Source: Acidobacteriota bacterium (lineage in GTDB: Bacteria; Acidobacteriota; Blastocatellia; Pyrinomonadales; Pyrinomonadaceae). Taken from it: a stretch of 64,000 bases of DNA. Shown one piece after another: positions 34,631 to 42,803 of the stretch. Each line of letters begins with the position of its first letter. Positions within the stretch are counted from its first letter, which is position 1. Made by a program: the position numbers and the translations under genes. The notes beneath the pieces were generated by a model, which was given only the letters and a program-made list of their open reading frames with translations, was not told the origin of the DNA and ran no database searches. The DNA lies in the NCBI GenBank assembly GCA_016703965.1, contig JADJBB010000025.1:186001-250000 (forward strand), given 5' to 3'.

Positions 34631-35341
34631 TTAGCGTCTGGAGCTAAAGATGTTCAGGATGTACCAGAAAAGCAGGGCGACGCTTGCGAATAAAGCAAGA
34701 GAAGCAGCGACGTGCTGTTTGGTATTGTACTGGTGAAGGATGTTCGACGTTTGATACAAGATCGCTGAACCAGCGAACGCCACCATTACGAACGCAAACA
34801 CGCTGCCGAGCGAGAAGCCGAAGATGGCACTGGATATGATAAACCCGAGAGCAACAAATCCGCCGATCGCGAGGATCGGACCCAGAAAGCTGAAATCCGT
34901 TCGCGTTATAAACACCGTCAGCGTCAGACCCAGAAACAAACCAAGCGTAACGATGCCCGATTTGACCAAGACCGTTGAGTCACCGGTATAATACACGGCG
35001 ATCGCGATCATCGGGACGAAAATTACTGCTTCTGCGACCACATAGAGTAGTAGCCCGAGATACTGGGTCGTGCTCGACGCATCCGACATCGCCCAGCGAT
35101 TCGCCAGATACGAGACGCCCATAAAGCCGCCAAGCACGAGCAGCCAGCCCATTTGTCCAGCCGCGGACACGACGGTCAGGATGCCTGCGGCTGCTCCTGA
35201 AAGGAACAAAAACGCTTCGATCGCGACAAAACCAAGGATGGCGATGGCGAGCAGCAAATAAGTTTTGCGAATGAACGAAGCTCGATCAGCCGGTGCTGCC
35301 ACGGCCGCTGAATTTCCAAATGTTGTTGTGAAATCTTCCAT
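34631..35341 (-). CDS. Bax inhibitor-1/YccA family membrane protein
   Basis: 236 residues. A soluble N-terminus of about 25 residues is followed by seven hydrophobic helices with the family segments MGWLLVLGGFMGVSYLANRWA and ILYQTSNILHQYN near the C-terminus, and a last helix LALFASVALLFWYILNIF. Members form pH-sensitive Ca2+ leak channels or modulate membrane proteases (YccA). The exact role here is unknown. The upstream region to the DoxX-like gene is 50 bases. Confidence 0.9.
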   Translation of the reverse strand: MEDFTTTFGNSAAVAAPADRASFIRKTYLLLAIAILGFVAIEAFLFLSGAAAGILTVVSAAGQMGWLLVLGGFMGVSYLANRWAMSDASSTTQYLGLLLYVVAEAVIFVPMIAIAVYYTGDSTVLVKSGIVTLGLFLGLTLTVFITRTDFSFLGPILAIGGFVALGFIISSAIFGFSLGSVFAFVMVAFAGSAILYQTSNILHQYNTKQHVAASLALFASVALLFWYILNIFSSRR

Positions 35342-35391
35342 AAATTCCTCGAATGGTTAGATGTGGATTTCGGACTTTAGTTTGCACATTT

Positions 35392-35814
35392 TCACTTATT
35401 CTCGACGATGGCTGAGCGGCTGCCTTTGAAGATCGATTCGACACTCCAAACGCCGGAACCACGCGAGGCTATATACAAGAAAAGAAAACAGTAAAGGACG
35501 GCGAGTTCACCTTTATTAACGACCGGCAAGATCGCATCAAAGCTGAAGTGCCACCCAAAGTAGGCAAAGGCCATGGTACCGCTCGCAAGGAACGCAGCAA
35601 AACCCGTAAATAGACCTATCATTATCAGAAAGCCGCCGATCAGCTCAATGCCGCCGCCAACTGCCATGATCGTCGAGAGAGAACCGGTTGGGGCAGGCGT
35701 TTGAGGCGGGTAGCCTAACAGTTTTTGCGTTCCGTGCCACATGAACAGGAACCCTGAAACGATCCGCAGCACCGCGTATATATAGGTCGAGTATCTTCCA
35801 AGAAAACTTTCCAT
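35392..35814 (-). CDS. DoxX-family membrane protein
   Basis: 140 residues from ATG 35812-35814 (MESFLGRYSTYIYAVLRI). A longer frame begins at 35934, but its extra residues are not family-like. Four hydrophobic helices are seen, with the DoxX patterns RIVSGFLFMWHGTQKLLGYP, GGGIELIGGFLIMIGLFTGFAAFLASGTMAFAYF and ALYCFLFLYIASRG-like ending. DoxX relatives are small quinone-linked or stress-related inner-membrane proteins. No specific substrate can be named. Confidence 0.85.
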   Translation of the reverse strand: MESFLGRYSTYIYAVLRIVSGFLFMWHGTQKLLGYPPQTPAPTGSLSTIMAVGGGIELIGGFLIMIGLFTGFAAFLASGTMAFAYFGWHFSFDAILPVVNKGELAVLYCFLFLYIASRGSGVWSVESIFKGSRSAIVENK

Positions 35815-35896
35815 TCGACAAACTCCAAAACGATCTGATTTCTCAGAATTATAGAGCAATAAATGCAGGCTCATTTTTTTTGGGACGAATTCGCGG

Positions 35897-36328
35897 TTAT
35901 TTGAAAAACCAAACAGTCGCACCGCCTCCAACAAAGATCAGAATTCCAAGGCCGACAACGATCCACGACAGCGTTTTATTTCGCCGCCCGAACGCCGCCT
36001 GCCAGGCCCCTGTAATAAAGGAACCGAGGCCGAAGACGATGATGCCGGCGAACAGGGCAAAGATCCCGAGCTTTTCTTCCTGCGTGCCCGTGAATTGTGC
36101 TTTTGATGGCCCCGGGTTGTAGATCACGTCGAGCATCCAGATCGAGATATAGCCGATGATCGCCATCAAAAACACGCCGCACAGCATCATCAACAAGCCG
36201 CGGATCCGCGTGGCGATCACGGTATGAAGAATCCGGCCGCATTGCGGACATTTAGCCTCAGCGGTGTCAGCAAAATAACCGCATTTGTAGCAGGAACGAG
36301 GTTTGGTCGTGGTCACTTGTCCGTTCAT
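35897..36328 (-). CDS. Zinc-ribbon membrane protein
   Basis: 143 residues. The N-terminus carries a C-x2-C and a second C-x2-C (SCYKCGYF and KCPQCGRIL, about residues 13-32), forming a zinc ribbon. Three hydrophobic helices follow (GLLMMLCGVFLMAIIGYISIWML; IFALFAGIIVFGLGSFITG; WIVVGLGILIFVGGGATVWFF). No family name is recognised. The gene is separated from pckG by a strong terminator that belongs to pckG. Confidence 0.65.
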   Translation of the reverse strand: MNGQVTTTKPRSCYKCGYFADTAEAKCPQCGRILHTVIATRIRGLLMMLCGVFLMAIIGYISIWMLDVIYNPGPSKAQFTGTQEEKLGIFALFAGIIVFGLGSFITGAWQAAFGRRNKTLSWIVVGLGILIFVGGGATVWFFK

Positions 36329-36363
36329 ATTGGGCTAAGTTTACGATAGGTATGTAGAGAAAC

Positions 36364-36398
36364 AAAAAAATGACGGCCGATCGGACGGCCGTCATTTT
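36364..36398 (-). terminator. Intrinsic terminator of pckG
   Basis: A 12-bp perfect stem (AAAATGACGGCC with GGCCGTCATTTT) around an 8-base loop. On the minus strand it is followed by a run of seven T residues. It lies 26 bases after the pckG stop. Confidence 0.9.
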
Positions 36399-36423
36399 AT
36401 TCCGATAGATATTGCCGTCGCGG

Positions 36424-38313
36424 CTATTCAGCCTTACCGACCGCCTTGACCGGTTCCGGTTCATGCCGTGGAGGAGCAAGGCCGAGTTCCGGAGCTCGCC
36501 AGAGATTCGATACGAGGAGCTCGCGGATGAACGTCATTTCCTTGGGAAGGCGGTCGTAAAGCTGGAAGAATAGCTCATCATGCATTGCGATCTCCTTGAG
36601 CCACATGTCGCGGTCGAGGTGCATCACTTTCTCAAACTGCTCGCGGCTGAAATCGAGCCCTCGCCAATCCATATCTTCATATCGCGGCATCCAACCGAGG
36701 GGCGTTTCGTAGCCTTTCGAAACGCCACGCGAACGTTCCACGATCCATTTCAGGACCCGCATATTCTCGCCGTAGCCGGGCCACGCGAATTTACCGTCTT
36801 CATCCTTAAGGAACCAGTTGACCGAGAAAATGCGTGGCGGCTCCGGGATCTGGCGACCGAAATTCAGCCAATGCGAGAAGTAATCGCCCATGTGATAGCC
36901 GGCAAAAGGCAGCATCGCGAATGGGTCGCGGCGGACCTCGCCTATGTTTCCGAAGGCGGCAGCTGTCTGCTCACTTCCCATTGTTGCGGCTTGGTATACG
37001 CCAAAAGCCCAGTTAAATGATTGTAAAATAAGGGGTACAACACTGTTGCGCCTTCCGCCGAAGATGAATGCTGAGATCGGGACGCCTTTCGGGTCGTCGA
37101 AGCTTTCGTCTGCCACGGGGCATTGCTCGATCGGGGCGGTGAAGCGCGAATTTGGATGAGCAGCCTTCGTTCCGATCGAAGGCGTCCAAACGTTGCCTTG
37201 CCAGTCGATGGCGTGTGCTGGTGGTTCGCCGTCCATGCCTTCCCACCAGACGTCGCCTTCGTCGGTCAGGGCCACGTTGGTGAAGATGGTGTTCTCCTTG
37301 ATCGACTCCATTGCGTTCGGGTTGGTCTGGTAGTTCGTGCCCGGAGCAACGCCGAAGAAGCCGGCTTCTGGGTTGATCGCGTGGAGTTTGCCATGTTCGT
37401 CGGGCTTGATCCAGGCGATGTCGTCGCCGACGGTCGTGATCTTCCAACCCTCTTCCTGAAAGGCCTTGGGCGGAATTAGCATCGCGAAGTTCGTCTTACC
37501 GCAGGCCGACGGAAAGGCCGCGCAGACATAATCCTTTTTGCCGTCCGGTGACTGCACGCCGACGATGAGCATGTGTTCGGCGAGCCAGCCCTGGGCGCGG
37601 CCGAGATTCGAGGCGATACGGAGGGCGAGGCATTTCTTGCCTAAAAGGGCGTTGCCGCCGTAGCCTGAGCCGTAACTGACGATCGAATTTTCCTCCGGGA
37701 AATGAACAATATACTTGTCTTTCGGGTCCGGTGAGCAAGGCCACGGCACGTCCTGCTGGCCTTCGTGCAGGGGCATGCCGACCGAGTGGAGGCAGCGGGT
37801 AAATTCACCGTCGCCGAGAGCCTCGATGGCCCGCGTGCCCATTCGGGTCATTATCTTCATATTGACCGCAACGTACGGCGAATCGGTGATCTCGATGCCG
37901 AATTGCGAGATGGGCGAACCGATCGGGCCCATGCAAAATGGCACGACGTACATCGTCCGGCCGGTCATACAGCGGTCAAATTTCTTCTTCAGAATGGCCT
38001 TCATTTCGAGCGGAGCCATCCAGTTGTTGGTCGGCCCGGCATCGCCCTTGGCACGCGAGCAGATGTAGGTGCGGTCCTCGACGCGGGCCACATCCGACGG
38101 GTGCGAGCGAGCCAGGAAGCTGTTCGGACGCTTTTCCTCGTTCAGCTTGATAAAGGTTCCGGCCTCGACCATTTCGGCGCAAAGGCGGTCATATTCTTCG
38201 GGTGAGCCGTCGCACCAGTAGACGTTTTCGGGTTTACAAAGTTCGACCGCGTCGGTGACCCAGCGGATGAGTTCCTCGTTGGTGACGGTCGATGGAATGT
38301 TAAGTTCGATCAT
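36424..38313 (-). CDS. pckG: GTP-dependent phosphoenolpyruvate carboxykinase
   Basis: 629 residues; converts oxaloacetate and GTP to phosphoenolpyruvate and CO2, the entry to gluconeogenesis. The GTP form is recognised by its length and the motifs WCDGSPEEYDRLC, RTMYVVPFCMGP, AFPSACGKTNFAML (P-loop with the hyper-reactive Cys), TVGDDIAWI, IFGGRR and FGVYQAATMGSEQTAAA. The C-terminal RVLKWIVERSRG is also typical. It stands alone with its own terminator. Confidence 0.97.
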   Translation of the reverse strand: MIELNIPSTVTNEELIRWVTDAVELCKPENVYWCDGSPEEYDRLCAEMVEAGTFIKLNEEKRPNSFLARSHPSDVARVEDRTYICSRAKGDAGPTNNWMAPLEMKAILKKKFDRCMTGRTMYVVPFCMGPIGSPISQFGIEITDSPYVAVNMKIMTRMGTRAIEALGDGEFTRCLHSVGMPLHEGQQDVPWPCSPDPKDKYIVHFPEENSIVSYGSGYGGNALLGKKCLALRIASNLGRAQGWLAEHMLIVGVQSPDGKKDYVCAAFPSACGKTNFAMLIPPKAFQEEGWKITTVGDDIAWIKPDEHGKLHAINPEAGFFGVAPGTNYQTNPNAMESIKENTIFTNVALTDEGDVWWEGMDGEPPAHAIDWQGNVWTPSIGTKAAHPNSRFTAPIEQCPVADESFDDPKGVPISAFIFGGRRNSVVPLILQSFNWAFGVYQAATMGSEQTAAAFGNIGEVRRDPFAMLPFAGYHMGDYFSHWLNFGRQIPEPPRIFSVNWFLKDEDGKFAWPGYGENMRVLKWIVERSRGVSKGYETPLGWMPRYEDMDWRGLDFSREQFEKVMHLDRDMWLKEIAMHDELFFQLYDRLPKEMTFIRELLVSNLWRAPELGLAPPRHEPEPVKAVGKAE

Positions 38314-38829
38314 AAAAAATAGATCCTCCGATCTAAAAAATTGTAAAAACTGCTTATGTTATTTGGAATAAACGAGCAATAAGCCTCGTTTTTTGATGAT
38401 ATTTGCGTAGCTTATCACGGTATAACGTGTTTGTTAACGGAGGTAGGCAGGTTAACCGATTACCTCAGAAAATTATGTTAGTTTCTGTTAAAGGTCAGAC
38501 CACTTTCTCCCTGCGCAAAGTTTTATGGCACTTTGGTAGAGCGCTTTCGGCCCGTCGGTAGACGAGTTCACCGGGTTTGGTAAAGGTATATGCGAGATTG
38601 GTAGAGGTGTTTTTTAGCGACACATCGAAGGTTTCTTCCAAAAGCCCCTATTTTCTCGTTCCCATCTACAACCCCATCTCTCGGCCCATCTTTCGGTCGT
38701 AGGAGAGGTTCGAAACGGGAAATTACGCAAAGTACGCAAAACATATCAATTTGAGAAAAGTACGCATTCTGTGCATAACGTGTCGATCTGTGCAAAATGG
38801 CATTTCAAATGTTAGGGAGTTGTGCGACG

Positions 38830-38897
38830 GTGAGCAGTGAGCAGTGCAGTGAGAAGTGAGAAGTGAGAAGTGAGAAGTGAGAAGGAGGCAGGTAGCG
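38830..38897. repeat. Heptamer array (GTGAGAA)n
   Basis: Two GTGAGCA, a 5-base GTGCA break, five perfect GTGAGAA copies (38849-38883), then GGAGGCA and GGTAGCG in the same 7-base phase. Confidence 0.95.
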
Positions 38898-38946
38898 GGA
38901 TGCGAAAGCCCGCGCGTAAGCAAGCGCGATTCACGCAACTGAATCA

Positions 38947-39051
38947 GTAGGCGGTAGCCAGTAGCCAGTAGCTAGTAGTTGGAAGGTAATAACAACGAAC
39001 AACGAACAACGATCTACGATCAACGATCAACGATCCACGAACAACCATCAA
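38947..39051. repeat. Drifting heptamer array next to a start codon
   Basis: Fifteen consecutive 7-base units keep phase while the word changes from GTAGCCA through GTAGTTG to CGAACAA and CGATCAA. The last unit ends five bases before the ATG at 39057. Confidence 0.95.
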
Positions 39052-39056
39052 ACACT

Positions 39057-39569
39057 ATGAACAGAAAATGGAAACAAATTAGTCCTATCGAACGTCTCGG
39101 CCGGTGGCGTGTGCCGCAGGCGACGATGAACCGGCGGGGCGATATCAAGTTGAGCCGAGTAGCGTGGGAGATGCTCGAGCAGGCGCGTTATTGTTTTGTG
39201 CTGTACGAGTCCGCAACGCGAACGATCGGCTTGCGGCCGAGCAGAGCCCATATCCGAGACACCTTCGAACTCAAACCCGATGGCAAGCACGGAGCCCACA
39301 TCGTCAACGTTGCCTGTCTCCGCGTCGATCACAAAGTCATCGCCGAGCACGCGATCCGCTTTCAGGACGTCCGCCTCGACGAAGAAGGCACGCTCATCCT
39401 CGAGCTAGCCCGAGCCACCCCAGCCTACCACGGCCGCCGCGTCGGTGCGTTCCACAACGAAAGAAAAGTCCCCCAGCAACGCCACCGCCAACCCCGCCCG
39501 AACTGGCTGGCCGAAACGACTGGCGAGCAGGCGGACGGGAACGCAAGCGTCCCGCTTGCCACCCGTTGA
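39057..39569 (+). CDS. Hypothetical protein
   Basis: 170 residues from ATG 39057 (MNRKWKQISPIERLGRWRVPQ). Basic N-terminus, then IKLSRVAWEMLEQARYCFVLYESATRTIGLRPSRA and a region with IVNVACLRVDHKVIAEHAIRFQDVRLDEEGTLILEL. That section has the regular pattern of a real alpha-beta protein, but I recognise no family. The last 20 or so residues run into REP-like sequence and may not be original. No Shine-Dalgarno is visible, since heptamer repeats reach the start codon. Expression is uncertain. Confidence 0.5.
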   Translation: MNRKWKQISPIERLGRWRVPQATMNRRGDIKLSRVAWEMLEQARYCFVLYESATRTIGLRPSRAHIRDTFELKPDGKHGAHIVNVACLRVDHKVIAEHAIRFQDVRLDEEGTLILELARATPAYHGRRVGAFHNERKVPQQRHRQPRPNWLAETTGEQADGNASVPLATR

Positions 39570-40148
39570 TATTGAGAGCGATGAACCCAACCGAAGTGCG
39601 AGCGAAACGCCGCCCGCCAGCGAGACGCTCGTGCTCCAGTCATGACCGTCCTCGGGGCTTTGCCCGTCTATTTGCGGTGAAGCTCTGCTTCACCGTTACG
39701 TTGGGTAAAGGTTCCGCGGCTCCGCCGCCGCTGTTGGGCGATCAACCGATCGGGATTCGACAGTCTCGGGCGGCGGCGTAGCCGCAAAGTGATTGGGGAC
39801 TCTTCGGAAAAGCGCAGCTTTTCCGCAAATAGAGCGGCACAGCCGCAGAAATTTAAGTCGCGTAGCGATGCCGTGATTGTAGCCGTGGGTGACAACCCAC
39901 GGAACGGAATCGCCACAACCCCGGCGTCGCGTTAGCGACCGTATGAAATTACCGCGTGAGATGATTCAACCGTCGCGAAGCGACGCATTCGTGTGCCCGA
40001 TCTAACCGTGGGTTTTCACCAACGGCTACAATCAAACCATCGCGATGCGATGAAGAGAATTGTCGCGGGATCGGTGAGCCGGCAGCCGAAAGGCTTATCG
40101 GTAGTGGAGCGAGTTTGTAAAATAGAAATATCCCAATAAAATAGAGGT
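39570..40148. repeat. REP-like palindrome cluster
   Basis: A gene-free stretch of 579 bases with at least eight short palindromes: GTGAAGCTCTGCTTCAC (39677-39693), GGAAAAGCGCAGCTTTTCC (39806-39824), CCGTGGGTGACAACCCACGG (39884-39903), and several of the type GTCGCG-TAGCGAT / GTCGCGAAGCGAC. They alternate with unrelated sequence. The GTGGG and GCG-TAGCG themes are shared with the RAYT-flanking REPs. Confidence 0.75.
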
Positions 40149-40547
40149 ATGGATGTCCATACAAATGAGCAACGCTCACGCAACATGAGGGCGATACGCA
40201 GTAGCAATACTAAAATGGAGGTTGCCCTGGCGAAAGCTCTTTGGAAGCGGGGATATCGCTGCAGGAAGAACGTCAAAAGTATTTTTGGAAAGCCAGACTT
40301 AACATTTAGACGCTTTCGTCTTGCCGTCTTTGTAGACGGCGAATTTTTTCATGGCAAAGATTGGGAAACCAGCAAATTCATAATCAAAACGCGCCGGGAG
40401 TTTTGGTGGAAGAAGATTGAAGGTAATATATAGAGCGAGACCGAATTGTTAACGAAACTCTTACAGAGCGAGGCTGTGCTTCGAGTCTTTTTCGCCGACA
40501 TTAGGCCAAATTATGATCGACTACTCGCAGATATATATTCTTTCTGA
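40149..40547 (+). pseudogene. vsr: Very short patch repair endonuclease, frameshifted
   Basis: The first frame (40149-40433) has the Vsr N-terminal half: RSRNMRAIRSSNTKMEVALAK, KPDLTFRRFRLAVFVDGEFFHG and REFWWKKIEGNI, then a TAG. In the +2 frame, directly after, comes ERDRIVNETLTERG, which continues the family pattern. The original frame then resumes with VLRVFFADI to a TGA at 40547. A two-base (TA) gain near 40430 and a two-base loss near 40474 (GGCTGTG for an expected GGCTGGGTG, giving GW-VL) explain it. The product would have nicked T:G mismatches after cytosine methylation. No methyltransferase gene remains nearby. The lesions could also be assembly errors. Confidence 0.75.
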
Positions 40548-40710
40548 TCAGCCTGCTTCGTGTTATAAGTGCGGCGTTCGAACCGAAATACTTTTTGATC
40601 ATCCGCATACTATAGAAAAAATTCAAATTCATCGATGTCCAAATCCGACGTGCAAATTCGAATTTGTAATGCAATACGACCCTGATTTCGATGACGGTTC
40701 TTTGCTATGA
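40513..40710 (+). CDS. Small zinc-ribbon-like protein
   Basis: 65 residues with paired cysteines (CYKCGVR near residue 17 and CPNPTC near residue 42), consistent with one zinc site, and an acidic C-terminus (YDPDFDDGSLL). It overlaps the end of the vsr remnant and its stop overlaps the start of the HNH nuclease gene (ATGA), so the two are probably translated together. No family is recognised. A role as accessory or specificity subunit of the nuclease is speculation. Confidence 0.55.
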   Translation: MIDYSQIYILSDQPASCYKCGVRTEILFDHPHTIEKIQIHRCPNPTCKFEFVMQYDPDFDDGSLL

Positions 40711-41480
40711 AAGAAGGACAGAAATTGTGGACCAGAGACGAATTGATCTTAGCAAAAAACCTCTATTGCAAACTTCCGTTTGGTAGGTTGCACAACCGTA
40801 ACCCAGAAGTTGTTAATCTCGCCAACCTTATTGGCCGTACTCCCAGTTCGGTCGCATACAAACTTGTTAACTTTGCAAGTCTTGATCCAAGTCTAAAGGC
40901 AAGGGGCATAAAAGGAGCATCAAACGCGAGCAATCTGGATAGAGAGATATGGAAAGAGTTTTTCAATCACTGGGATGTCTTGCCGTTTGAAAGTGAGAAG
41001 CTGTTGGCGAAAATTGAAAATACGACAGTAGAAGTTCTAAATCATATTCCCGAGAATGAGTTGCCGAAAGACGGTAAGACGAGAGAGCAAATAGTAAGAG
41101 TTCGCGTTAATCAGTCGTTCTTCAGAAGTTCTATTTTGGCTTCTTACAACAGCACTTGCTGCATAACTGGGCTTCAGCAACCGGAGCTTCTCATCGCTGG
41201 ACATATTAAACCTTGGAGTATCGATGAAAAAAACAGATTGAATCCACAAAATGGAATTGCGATAAACGCTCTTCACGACAAAGCGTTTGACTCAGGGCTA
41301 ATAACAATTACCACGGATTTTAGAATCATGGTTTGTTCCGAACTATTGAAGCAAAAAAAATCGCTGACGATTGAGAATTACTTTATCCGACATCACGAGC
41401 AAAACATGATTTTACCGTCACGATTTCTTCCAGACCTAGAAGTTCTTGATTATCACAATCGGGTCACCTTTAGAGGCTGA
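40707..41480 (+). CDS. HNH endonuclease, putative restriction enzyme
   Basis: 257 residues. The N-terminal part (LWTRDELILAKNLYCKLPFGRLHNRNPEVVNLANLIGRTPSSVAYKL) looks like a DNA-binding helical domain. The C-terminal HNH domain reads CCITGLQQPELLIAGHIKPWS, then NPQNGIAINALHDKAFDSGLI, as in the restriction-type HNH family. The catalytic His is in AGHIKPW and the Asn in QNGIAIN. It is coupled to the preceding zinc-ribbon gene. No partner methylase is present. Lower GC and A-rich codons than the surrounding genes suggest acquisition. Confidence 0.8.
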   Translation: MKEGQKLWTRDELILAKNLYCKLPFGRLHNRNPEVVNLANLIGRTPSSVAYKLVNFASLDPSLKARGIKGASNASNLDREIWKEFFNHWDVLPFESEKLLAKIENTTVEVLNHIPENELPKDGKTREQIVRVRVNQSFFRSSILASYNSTCCITGLQQPELLIAGHIKPWSIDEKNRLNPQNGIAINALHDKAFDSGLITITTDFRIMVCSELLKQKKSLTIENYFIRHHEQNMILPSRFLPDLEVLDYHNRVTFRG

Positions 41481-41515
41481 CACTCGAACTGCTTAACTGA
41501 AAGTCGACTATTTTG

Positions 41516-42159
41516 AGCCCGCGTAGCGGGTGACCAGCATAAAGCCACGGGTGTAAGCCCGTGGAACGATAACAAAACGAATCAAAGCCCGCGTAGCGGG
41601 CGACAGCGCATATGCCCAGATCCTACACAAATCTGATATATCACATTGTCTTTTCAACAAAGGATCGAAAGCCGTTGATCAAGAATGAAAATGAGGAGCG
41701 TTTGTACGAATACATCGGCGGCATTCTTCGGGGACTTGGTGGTATTTTACTCATGATCAACGGGGTTGAAGACCACGTTCACATTCTGGCTAAATTGAGG
41801 CCTGACAAAGCTCTCTCCGATGTTTTACGCGATCTGAAATCCAATGCCTCCGGATGGATGCACGACGTCTTTCCAGATGCAAAAGACTTTGCATGGCAGA
41901 ATGGCTATGCTGCATTCTCAGTTGGCCCGACGGAGATCGAACGCATAAAAAGATACATTTCGAACCAGAAGTTGCACCACGGCAGACAATCATTTGAAGA
42001 CGAATTTGTTGAGTTGTTAGAGTTTCATGAGATCGAAGTTGATCGACGGTATTTGTGGACGTAACCGCTGCCGCCCGCTACGCGGGCTCCATTCATTCTT
42101 GCAACCTTTCCACGGGCTTACGCCGCGTGGCTTTATGCTGAAACCCGCTACGCGGGCCT
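41516..42159. mobile_element. REP-flanked RAYT element
   Basis: A transposase gene sits between inverted blocks of about 90-100 bases. Left: AGCCCGCGTAGCGGG, then AGCATAAAGCCACGGG and GTAAGCCCGTGGAA (41516-41568), then a second GCCCGCGTAGCGGGCG (41586-41607). The right side (42067-42158) is the reverse complement in mirrored order. The stem-loop CCCGC-GTA-GCGGG and CCACGG..CCGTGG palindromes are standard REP features. The whole looks like a complete autonomous RAYT unit. Confidence 0.85.
41612..42064 (+). CDS. REP-associated tyrosine transposase (RAYT, IS200-like)
   Basis: 150 residues, Y1 transposase fold. Starts MPRSYTNLIYHIVFSTKDRKPLI. The HUH metal-binding motif is in EDHVHILAKL. The WQNGYAAFSVG strand follows, and the helix IERIKRYISNQKLHHGRQSFEDEF holds the likely catalytic tyrosine (Y in RYISNQ). 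Such enzymes nick and move REP stem-loops as single strands. The gene is intact and lies inside its own inverted REP set, so it could still be active. Downstream is a restriction-enzyme remnant. Confidence 0.93.
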   Translation: MPRSYTNLIYHIVFSTKDRKPLIKNENEERLYEYIGGILRGLGGILLMINGVEDHVHILAKLRPDKALSDVLRDLKSNASGWMHDVFPDAKDFAWQNGYAAFSVGPTEIERIKRYISNQKLHHGRQSFEDEFVELLEFHEIEVDRRYLWT

Positions 42160-42198
42160 AAACCCCAAACCGGCGTTAGAAACGGTCGCATTGCTTTA

Positions 42199-42537
42199 TT
42201 GAACGACGCTGGAGTTGAGGCCGCGTCCTGGAGTTTTTCGTCCATGCTTTTACACTGGAACCGAAAACACAATCAGGCCTGCTACGTTCCTTCGCTGTCA
42301 GAGACGCAGCCAGAACGACGATATAGATACGGCAAAAACTTAATCCTTGGAACAGGCACAGACTTTCAACATTTCTTAGCCCAAATGGCTAAGGGAAATA
42401 TTTACTACGATCCCGGCATTAAAATGGAGAGTATGGATTCGCGACCAAGGATTAAGAAAAGAAGTCAGTTTCGCATTAAGTCTCAGTTCCTGCCAAGCCT
42501 CTATAAGGTAAATGAAATTGTCGATGTTTCTCTTTAG
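42199..42537 (+). pseudogene. Remnant of an MvaI/BcnI-like restriction endonuclease (C-terminal part)
   Basis: 112 codons without a natural start. The sequence WSFSSMLLHWNRKHNQACYVPSL, then GTDFQHFLAQMAKGNIYYDPGIKME and KKRSQFRIKSQFLPSLYKV, matches my recollection of the C-terminal half of MvaI/BcnI-type restriction enzymes. The N-terminal half is absent; the RAYT element ends 40 bases upstream. With the nearby vsr remnant (these often accompany cytosine methylases), it suggests a decayed restriction-modification locus. The family call should be verified by search. Confidence 0.5.
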
Positions 42538-42689
42538 TCGAGGCCGCGAAAAATGCCTTAGTGATTTTCATCTCAATTCAACTTTTCCAGCGAACCAAAG
42601 CCGTCTGCTGTTCAGCCTTTGATGCCGCTCCTACGGAGCTTTTCGTTTCCTGATCGATCTTTTTCTACAAACATTTAGCCTCTCCGAGG

Positions 42690-42800
42690 CTTCTGGGCTA
42701 AGCCCGTTGAAACGGGCTGGGCGATCTCGTCTCAGTCGGAACCACGCTCTGAAGGGCGTGGCTATTTGCCCTTTTGCGGGAACGGCGTTGAAACGCCGTG
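42690..42800. repeat. REP-like palindromes before the transporter gene
   Basis: Three perfect or near-perfect stem-loops in a row: AGCCCGTTGAAACGGGCT (42701-42718), CCACGCTCTGAAGGGCGTGG (42742-42761) and GGCGTTGAAACGCC (42784-42797). The theme is the same, with a TGAA loop. The last is six bases from the transporter stop codon. Confidence 0.8.
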
Positions 42801-42803
42801 GGC

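Larger units (their letters stand above)
38314..39056. other. Intergenic region, 743 bp, with heptamer arrays
   Basis: The part next to pckG (38314-38480) must hold the pckG promoter, but no convincing boxes are seen. 38520-38640 has scattered GGTAGA/GGTAAA words. From 38830 to 39056 the sequence is mostly 7-base tandem words (listed). Minus-strand frames here that give repeated LLTSHFS-like peptides are by-products of the repeat. Confidence 0.6.

Noticed and set aside
38723..38938. Minus-strand frame encoding repeated LLTSHFS-like peptide
   Set aside because: It is only the heptamer array read as protein; no start context and no homologous pattern.
38830..39051. Possible CRISPR array
   Set aside because: Units are 7 bases and directly adjacent without spacers, and no cas gene is nearby.
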